In this document: positions 14,934 through 21,842 of the stretch, piece after piece
Numbering within the stretch: position 1 is the first letter of the stretch
How the letters are laid out: each line of letters opens with the position of its first letter
Program-made: the position numbers and the translations under genes
Assembly (NCBI RefSeq): GCF_000332215.1
Contig: NZ_ALWB01000016.1
Location: forward strand, 1-40,117
Source: Pseudanabaena biceps PCC 7429
GTDB lineage: Bacteria > Cyanobacteriota > Cyanobacteriia > Pseudanabaenales > Pseudanabaenaceae
Direction of reading: 5' to 3'
Length of the DNA: 40,117 bases
Notes under the pieces: model-generated
Database searches by the model: none
The model's input: only the letters and a program-made list of their open reading frames with translations
What the model was told of the DNA's origin: nothing

Positions 14934-17148
14934 GTTTCCGTCCCCTTGCGGGGTGTTAGGCGTGAAACATTAGAATGCCAATGACTAAGGAGTTTCTTGG
15001 TAAGGAGTTTCCGTCCCCTTGCGGGGTGTTAGGCGTGAAACGTATGTACGCAACAAAGGATCAAATGCTGTTTTCTCTCATTTTGTTTCCGTCCCCTTGC
15101 GGGGTGTTAGGCGTGAAACATCCTATGAAAGGTAGGCGTAATTTAAAAACAGCTTACCTTTGAGTTTCCGTCCCCTTGCGGGGTGTTAGGCGTGAAACTT
15201 GCTATTCCTACTAATTACAAGGCTGGTGGACAGCCTATGTTTCCGTCCCCTTGCGGGGTGTTAGGCGTGAAACTGTCGTAGCTCAATACATTCCCGGATT
15301 TAGTTTTCTGAAGTTTCCGTCCCCTTGCGGGGTGTTAGGCGTGAAACTGTCAGTATTTCGAGAACATTAATTACACATGCCTATGAAGTTTCCGTCCCCT
15401 TGCGGGGTGTTAGGCGTGAAACAGTAGATCTATGCCACTTGTCCCTGTTCACCATCGCCAAGAGGTTTCCGTCCCCTTGCGGGGTGTTAGGCGTGAAACA
15501 ATTTATATAGTGTAAATATGCAAAAGAAGCAATTAGCCGTTTCCGTCCCCTTGCGGGGTGTTAGGCGTGAAACGAGAAATTTCAATGAAGAGTTCAATAG
15601 TAGCTGTACTTCTTGTTTCCGTCCCCTTGCGGGGTGTTAGGCGTGAAACAACCTTTCCGTCAGGGAAGGAAGTCTGTGATAATTCCCCGTTTCCGTTTCC
15701 TTGCGGGGTGTTAGGCGTGAAACAACACCAGAAGAGCTTCAAGCCGTCTGTAAAGCAGCAGGGTTTCCGTCCCCTTGCGGGGTGTTAGGCGTGAAACTCG
15801 TAGACCCGAAAAATATCAAGGAGAATGATACAACATTGTTTCCGTCCCCTTGCGGGGTGTTTGGCGTGAAACTTCAAGGTTTCCTTAGCTCTCACAATTC
15901 GATCGCAAAAAATGTTTCCGTCCCCTTGCGGGGTGTTAGGCGTGAAACAATTACGGAACGCAAATCTAAACTACACCGAGACTGGTTTCCGTCCCCTTGC
16001 GGGGTGTTTGGCGTGAAACATATGACTCAAGATGTCTGCAAGGATAATCTTAGGCTGGTGTTTCCGTCCCCTTGCGGGGTGTTAGGCGTGAAACGTGGTC
16101 GATTTTTTCCAAACAAGTCTGAGGGAGCTGAGCTGTTTCCGTCCCCTTGCGGGGTGTTAGGCGTGAAACACATTAGACAGATTATTGATGACGGTTTTAA
16201 ACTATATCACGAAGTTTCCGTCCCCTTGCGGGGTGTTAGGCGTGAAACTGAAATTTAGCTGGGGAGTTATATTAACAATATTCTTTCGTTTCCGTCCCCT
16301 TGCGGGGTGTTAGGCGTGAAACGGCCTAAAAATGCAGGCCATTGGAACTAGCAAACACAATAAAGTTTCCGTCCCCTTGCGGGGTGTTAGGCGTGAAACC
16401 CTTTGCACTAGTTTTTAACAGGCCTGATCTTAGTAAGTCTGTTTCCGTCCCCTTGCGGGGTGTTAGGCGTGAAACGGTGGCTCAGAAGCTACTATTTATT
16501 CACAAGAAACATCTTGTTTCCGTCCCCTTGCGGGGTGTTAGGCGTGAAACCAGCAACTGACTCGATCAGATACTAAAACTACTGCAGTTTCCGTCCCCTT
16601 GCGGGGTGTTAGGCGTGAAACAAAATTGCTATTGCTGCAACCGCTATTGCTGCATCTCTTGTGTTTCCGTCCCCTTGCGGGGTGTTAGGCGTGAAACTAG
16701 TGCCCAATTTCAAAGGTAAAAGTTCATGAAATTGTTTCCGTCCCCTTGCGGGGTGTTAGGCGTGAAACAAAGTGGAAAAATCAAGATGAGAATCTTGGAA
16801 CCACGTTTCCGTCCCCTTGCGGGGTGTTAGGCGTGAAACATATCGTTATTCAACAGGGCAAACAAGTAGATGTTATCAGTGTTTCCGTCCCCTTGCGGGG
16901 TGTTAGGCGTGAAACCTAAACGAAAACAATTTTGAGCAGACTGAAGTTCTTATTGAACGTTTCCGTCCCCTTGCGGGGTGTTAGGCGTGAAACTAATACT
17001 AATACTGACACTTCAACGTTTTTCGCATTATTTGGGTTTCCGTCCCCTTGCGGGGTGTTAGGCGTGAAACATCAGGCTGAGATCAGTGCCATAGAGACGG
17101 AGTCATATCAAAAGTTTCCGTCCCCTTGCGGGGTGTTAGGCGTGAAAC
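14934..17148 (-). CRISPR. CRISPR array 3
   Basis: Thirty 35-nt repeats are separated by 29 spacers of 36-44 nt (mean 40.2). On the minus strand the repeat reads GTTTCA, CGCCTAAC, ACCCCGCAAGGGG, then ACGGAAAC. Three repeats vary. The repeat at 15689 has CC changed to TT at plus-strand positions 15697-15698, which removes half of the hairpin stem. Those at 15838 and 15985 read GTTTGG instead of GTTAGG. All three are in the array interior. The leader is at the right. It is the longest array and shares spacer-length behaviour with array 2. Confidence 0.98.
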
Positions 17149-17410
17149 ACCTCACATTTTTGAGGCTTACACAGTAAAGCTTTTAATAGGGTCGATCTCC
17201 ATAGGTCATTTACATAGTCAATAAGAGTGCTAAATTCGCAACAAGAAGACAAATATAAAAGCAGAAACCCTTATGGAGAGAGCGACCTCCATAGGTCAAC
17301 GTAATAATGCGGTTTTCAAGGTACATGCCACCTATGGAGGTGACTGCCAAAACTATAACTGCCAAACCAAGTTTTTGTCTAGCTCGATAACATTAAATTA
17401 TGTAAAAACT
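17149..17410 (-). promoter_or_regulatory. Leader of CRISPR array 3
   Basis: This is a near-copy of the array 2 leader, also 262 nt. It has the CCTC-8 nt-GAGG hairpin at 17150-17165, a CTCCATAGGT motif at 17197-17206, a perfect 12-bp inverted repeat ACCTCCATAGGT (17285-17296) and ACCTATGGAGGT (17330-17341), and between them GCGGTTTTCAAGGT. The right end repeats the last six codons of cas2 (about 17393-17410, encoding SFYII then stop), although no cas2 is here. That relic shows the leader was copied from a cas2-adjacent locus. Confidence 0.8.
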
Positions 17411-17419
17411 TAGCAACAG

Positions 17420-18046
17420 TCAAGCCACCATGCCTAAATAACCAGCCAACTGGATCTCACATTGCAGAAAAATGTAATTAACCACAGCAAACAACCGATC
17501 CAACTCAAAAATACTATAAGTTGCAGGATGATGCGTAAAATTTCGTCTCTCCAACTTACCAAACTCCCAAGTAATACCATTAGAAACAACCCCAAAAATA
17601 GTCACAGCAGACTCACCATGCAAACGATCAGCCGCCGCCATTTCAGCCAAACATTGCCCCCATCCCCAATCAAAATTATCCTGCTTCGCCTCCACAATCA
17701 ACAAATAAGGTTGATCAAAAACCACCTTACCAAGCGGCGATCGCCTCGCCAAAATATACTCAGGAAATCCAGACAAAGACTCATCACAAGTTAGTAACTG
17801 ATGACTCCACAGCGTAAACTTACCACCATAGGACTTCCAAACCTCCTTCAGCACAGGGTAAATCAAATTCTCGCAAATCGCAAACTCCGAATTATTCACC
17901 ACACCCTCCCGCATTACATACTCCAGATCTTGCCGAAAGTAATCAGACACAGGAAACACTGACTCTAAAACAAAATTAGCCTCAGCATAAATTATTTGTA
18001 AATCTTTAACCGTCTGTCCAATACTTTTGAAATCCCTGAAAGCCAT
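17420..18046 (-). CDS. Possible PD-(D/E)XK-fold protein
   Basis: This is a 208-residue soluble protein of no family I can name. The layout suits a restriction-nuclease fold: an N-terminal Glu in a helix (SEFAICENLIYPVLKEVW, E60), a candidate acidic position in GFPEYILA (E96), then strand PYLLIVEAK with E119 and K121, and a following helix with Gln in GWGQCLAEM (Q131). Next come a strand (TIFGVVSNG) and an aromatic-rich helix. Proteins of this general type occur as lone nucleases or as inactive nuclease-fold subunits. It ends nine bases from the array 3 leader copy and is 30 bp downstream of the CARF-HEPN gene, so the two are probably one operon. The nuclease reading is an inference and the metal-binding Asp is not certain. 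Confidence 0.65.
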   Translation of the reverse strand: MAFRDFKSIGQTVKDLQIIYAEANFVLESVFPVSDYFRQDLEYVMREGVVNNSEFAICENLIYPVLKEVWKSYGGKFTLWSHQLLTCDESLSGFPEYILARRSPLGKVVFDQPYLLIVEAKQDNFDWGWGQCLAEMAAADRLHGESAVTIFGVVSNGITWEFGKLERRNFTHHPATYSIFELDRLFAVVNYIFLQCEIQLAGYLGMVA

Positions 18047-18076
18047 ACAAATACCAAGAATTGGGTTACAGCTAGT

Positions 18077-19327
18077 TTAATCTAATAAAGACTTTTCGAT
18101 ATCAATCAGCGATCGCCCAATCCCCATCGCACACTCACGCATCTTTGTCGCCAACATCGGCCGTTTATTCATCCCACAATGAGCAAGATCGTTCCGCAAA
18201 TTAGCCAACTCCTTCCACAAAGTTGCGATCGCCCTAGCATTAGGAAGATCTACTAACTCATCAAAATAGCCATTTCCCTTTGATACAAATTCTCGTCCTT
18301 TCGGATGAAACTTATGCCTAAGCCGATGTAGCGCATCCTCAATCGGTTCGCGACTTCCTCTATAGTCCAGAATATCCAAATCAAACCAATAGGCAACCAC
18401 CGAAACCAGCCACTCCCTCGCCAGTGTCAAAGCCTGCACAATATAATTGCGCTCAATGTACCACTCAATCGTCTCCCTCTGAATTTCCAGATTTTGACGA
18501 ATTACATCTTTTTGAATAGGACGCTCTAACGCAAACTGCCCATATTCCGCCACAACGCGATCGCTCAGCAACTGAAAAGGTCTTGCCCTCTGCCCAAAAG
18601 CATCCGCACTACGTTTTAGCGTTGCCTCCAACTTCGATGCCGAAGCCATTACTTCAATCGGTCTAGTAATACTCAACGCCAGAGAAATCGTTTCAATAGC
18701 ACTAGCTGTATTTTCTAAAGACCCACTCAAATCTGACCAATCAGGGCGATCTCGCAATTCTTCCGTAGTCGGCATCTCATTCCTCAACAGATCAACCAAA
18801 GCCTGACCATTCCCCATCTCCGTAAACCTTGTAGTCGCCGTAATCCAATCAATCATCGAAATAAATTCCGACAAATCAATCACAGGCGCAATCTCACCCG
18901 CTCTTAATTCCAACGCCCCATAGTAAATGGACTTAATCGTTACATTTTTCGCCGCCTTGAAATAAGCCGCAAATAGAAATACGAGAAAAGGTAGTGATCG
19001 CAATCCGTGAGTAATGTCAAAAATAACACTTTCCCCTTCAGGAATCTCCGCCGCAATAATCTCAAAAGTTTGCCACATCTCGCTCGTATCAATTCCTGTA
19101 GGAATATCCAGAGCCTGAATCCTTGGGTCGCTGTGAAGATTGACTAATTTTGACCATGTGTTTAGTTTTGCCTTCTCCGTCACACAAACAATCATGCGAT
19201 CGAATTCACAAAACTGCACCAGCGCCTCGGCAAATACGCCGCCTGTATAAGATTGAGCGTGATCGCCAAACCTATATTTTGTTTCTAATAAACCGCGATC
19301 GCCCAAAAAAGTAACAACAGTCGTCAT
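18077..19327 (-). CDS. CARF-HEPN ribonuclease (Csx1/TM1812, TIGR02221-like)
   Basis: This is a 416-residue protein. The N-terminal part (about 1-170) is a CARF domain: TVVTFLGDRG at the first strand, Y28-TGG, MIVCVTEKA, and the signature VIFDITHGLRSLPFL at 101-115. This matches the TM1812/TIGR02221 group. A linker and helical region follow. The C-terminus has the HEPN ribonuclease motif R-x4-H in LRNDLAHCG (R378, H383). Such proteins bind cyclic oligoadenylate made by Cas10 and then cut RNA non-specifically, slowing growth during infection. The His and Arg are present, so it looks active. The ATG is at 19327. It precedes the gene at 17420 and array 3 on the same strand. The Csx3-type protein at 1951 could quench its activator. 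Confidence 0.9.
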   Translation of the reverse strand: MTTVVTFLGDRGLLETKYRFGDHAQSYTGGVFAEALVQFCEFDRMIVCVTEKAKLNTWSKLVNLHSDPRIQALDIPTGIDTSEMWQTFEIIAAEIPEGESVIFDITHGLRSLPFLVFLFAAYFKAAKNVTIKSIYYGALELRAGEIAPVIDLSEFISMIDWITATTRFTEMGNGQALVDLLRNEMPTTEELRDRPDWSDLSGSLENTASAIETISLALSITRPIEVMASASKLEATLKRSADAFGQRARPFQLLSDRVVAEYGQFALERPIQKDVIRQNLEIQRETIEWYIERNYIVQALTLAREWLVSVVAYWFDLDILDYRGSREPIEDALHRLRHKFHPKGREFVSKGNGYFDELVDLPNARAIATLWKELANLRNDLAHCGMNKRPMLATKMRECAMGIGRSLIDIEKSLLD

Positions 19328-19438
19328 GAATTACCCACTTCCTCTTTTGATTACCTCACTGGCGGTAAAGCATAACCGATTTGACGCAGAGATTTGCGAA
19401 TTTGCCATCATGAATAGCTAAAACTACCAAAGCACGAC

Positions 19439-19467
19439 TAGCTAAAAGGTAGCAGTACTTTTAGCTA
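19439..19467 (-). repeat. 10-bp hairpin after the hydrolase remnant
   Basis: TAGCTAAAAG (19439-19448) pairs perfectly with CTTTTAGCTA (19458-19467) around a 9-nt loop. It begins just past the stop of the hydrolase gene. No T-run follows in that direction, so termination is uncertain. Confidence 0.55.
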
Positions 19468-19471
19468 ATCA

Positions 19472-19978
19472 TTAGCAATCAATCCCATCCAAAAACTCAC
19501 GCATCATTTGATTAACCAACTGCGGTTTCTCCTGCTGCACCCAATGACTGCAATTAGGAATATAGCGAATCCGCAAATCCTGCACATACTCCTCCGTACC
19601 ATAGATTACGATCAAACGACTTACTAATTCAGGATAGGCATAGGCAAATGACCATGCGATCGCCCCTCCCCAATCATGACCAACAAGAATACAACTCTCA
19701 TAGCCCAATCCATCGATCACTCCTCTAATATCTTCCACAAACTCTGACATCACATAAGCAGATTGGGCTTGAGGCTTATCACTATCGTTATAACCGCGCA
19801 GATCGACAGCAACGACTTTATAGTCTTTCGCAAATTCAGGGATTTGATGTCGCCAAGAGTACCAAAATTCTGGAAATCCATGCAGGAACAACATCAACGC
19901 ACCTTTACCCTCGGTAACGTAGTGCAATTCTATGCCATTCGTATCAATCCTATCGTGATGCCAAAGCTCTGCGGTCAT
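19472..19978 (-). pseudogene. Alpha/beta-hydrolase with internal deletion
   Basis: The frame encodes 168 residues, against roughly 285-290 for the epoxide-hydrolase-like family. The N-terminal two-thirds is well preserved: oxyanion motif HGFPEFWYSW, VDLRGYNDSD, and nucleophile Asp in VGHDWGGA. After SRLIVI the protein jumps to YGTEEYVQDLRIRYIPNCSHWVQQEKPQLV, the C-terminal segment with the catalytic His. The missing stretch of about 115-120 residues holds the lid domain and the third catalytic acid. The joint is in frame with no stop, so a protein may be made, but it should not be catalytic. The surrounding sequence shows no transposase. The original enzyme would be a cytoplasmic hydrolase unrelated to defence. 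Deletion size is an estimate from memory of homologues. Confidence 0.75.
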
Positions 19979-20045
19979 AATATTTTGAGTGTAACAATTA
20001 GTGCAAGTTGGCTCTAGAAAAAGTTAGAAGTATCAACTGCATTAT

Positions 20046-21590
20046 CTATCCCCGAATGACGATGATTTCTCGACCAGCAGGACTAATCACATTCTCAGTA
20101 GTCGTCCGATCGCTTAGCGGCGGCAAACCCTTACGGCGATCGAAAATCACCAACCATCCTGTATCCAAACTCAATCCCGATAAATATTTATCCAACTGCG
20201 ACAATCCTTCCTTGAGTGGATTAGATCTGCGATCGCGCCATACCTTTAACTCCATCCCCAAAGTCACTTTGCCATAGCGAAGACAAATATCCATCTTGCC
20301 CGAACCAATCGCATATTCCCTTTCCAGCGTCCCACCTCCATTAATGACTCGATGGAGAAAAGCCATCAGCACCAGATGTGGTGCAATTTCTGGATAGGGT
20401 GTACTTCCAAACAAAGGTTCCCCATGTTGCCGCCAGAATAATAAGAACGCTTCTAGCAAGCGATTGGGCAAAAATTCCCCTTGCTCGCTTAGCCAGATTG
20501 GTTGAACATATCCTATTGACGCAGTTGTTACATAGGCAAGCACTCTTGGTATGACTTCCTGATAAATAGGATTAGCAATAGTTAAACCATCTTGATTGGT
20601 ACAAAGTCCCAAATCTAAAACGTAGCGAATATCATCCTGTGGCACATTTGGCAGTTCCTGCCCAGCTAGAATAGGCTGAATCACTGCTCTGACTCTATCT
20701 TCTCTTAGCCTTTCTGCAAGGCTATCTAGATGCGTATCTTGTCTCCGAATTAAAATTTCTTTGGCTTGATTCACTAAATCAACTGTAACTGGAGTGGCTG
20801 GGTCTGTAGCAATGTATTCAACTATTTCCTTAGCGATCGCATTAACCAACCAAGGCTGCCCCTGTGTCAAATGAAAAGCTAAATCAACTGCTTCTGGGGT
20901 AAATATTTGTCCTGTAGCGTCTGTATGTTGCTGATAAAGATTCCTCACATCCTCAAGAGTAAAATTACTCAGCGTGAAAGAACGCACTTTGATATTAAAA
21001 GGACTAGAAGTATTAAGGCGATCGCTCCCCCCAGAAGCATATTTATAATCTCGAACATCGCGCATACCCACTAAGGTAACTGACTGCGGAAATCCCTTTG
21101 GACGGCGTGGAAATCCAGATCTAATTTGCCGAAGTACAGAAACTAGAGTCTCATCACTCAAAGCATCGATTTCATCGAGAAACACCACCAATGGTCGTGG
21201 CGATTCCTGTGACCACGCTGCCAAAAAAGCGCCGATGTGACGACCTGATTCTCCTAAAATGTTATGGCTGGGATGCAACTCTGGCGGTAAATAAAACTTA
21301 ATTGCATCCTGCCATTCATCCAAAATTGCCCGCCCCGCTAATTCTGGATCATGGGAAAATACAGCCCCCACTTCCAGAGACAACATCACTGCCGTATATT
21401 GACCGCTAGCCGTTAATTCTTGAGCAAGAGTAATCATAGCCGTAGTTTTACCCACCTGCCTTGGCGCATGAATGACAAAGTAATTTTCTTGAGCAATTAA
21501 TTGTTTGATTTCAGGCAAGCGCTCTGTAGCTGACAACATGTAGTGAATGTCAGGCTTACAAGGACCAGCAGTATTAAACCATTTTGGCAT
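20046..21590 (-). CDS. AAA-type ATPase with C-terminal PD-(D/E)XK domain
   Basis: This is a 513-residue protein. The N-terminal P-loop domain has Walker A HAPRQVGKTT (41-50) and Walker B PLVVFLDEID near 130-140, followed by a sensor-like segment (SVTLVGMRDVRDY). This is the AAA-like ATPase often found in cyanobacteria, related to the AAA-ATPase/DUF1703 group. The C-terminal 100 residues carry a nuclease-like core, with Asp in SGKMDICLRYG, then MELKVW (E-x-K), and a Gln in LSQLDKYL. The frame opens further upstream at a TTG (21656), but I chose the ATG at 21590 because MPKWFNTAGPCKPDIHYML matches the usual start of this group. It lies 250 bp from brxL on the same strand. Its function is unknown; a defence or mobile-element role is plausible. 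Confidence 0.75.
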   Translation of the reverse strand: MPKWFNTAGPCKPDIHYMLSATERLPEIKQLIAQENYFVIHAPRQVGKTTAMITLAQELTASGQYTAVMLSLEVGAVFSHDPELAGRAILDEWQDAIKFYLPPELHPSHNILGESGRHIGAFLAAWSQESPRPLVVFLDEIDALSDETLVSVLRQIRSGFPRRPKGFPQSVTLVGMRDVRDYKYASGGSDRLNTSSPFNIKVRSFTLSNFTLEDVRNLYQQHTDATGQIFTPEAVDLAFHLTQGQPWLVNAIAKEIVEYIATDPATPVTVDLVNQAKEILIRRQDTHLDSLAERLREDRVRAVIQPILAGQELPNVPQDDIRYVLDLGLCTNQDGLTIANPIYQEVIPRVLAYVTTASIGYVQPIWLSEQGEFLPNRLLEAFLLFWRQHGEPLFGSTPYPEIAPHLVLMAFLHRVINGGGTLEREYAIGSGKMDICLRYGKVTLGMELKVWRDRRSNPLKEGLSQLDKYLSGLSLDTGWLVIFDRRKGLPPLSDRTTTENVISPAGREIIVIRG

Positions 21591-21842
21591 AACGACAACT
21601 AACAAACGGGCAGATACCCCTTCAATATATCGTAACACGCCAAGCAAAATCCTCAAACTTAGAATTTACGTTGGCAGCAATGAGTATTTATACTTATTCG
21701 TTTTATTTTAATGGCAAATAAGTAATTATTATTTGCTCTAAGATAAATCTGTGACTAGTTGGGGGTTTGAGGCTTGAAAATGATCACTTTTTTACGTCAA
21801 TTAACACTAAATAGAGATTAAAGACGGTAAGTTGAATTAAAT

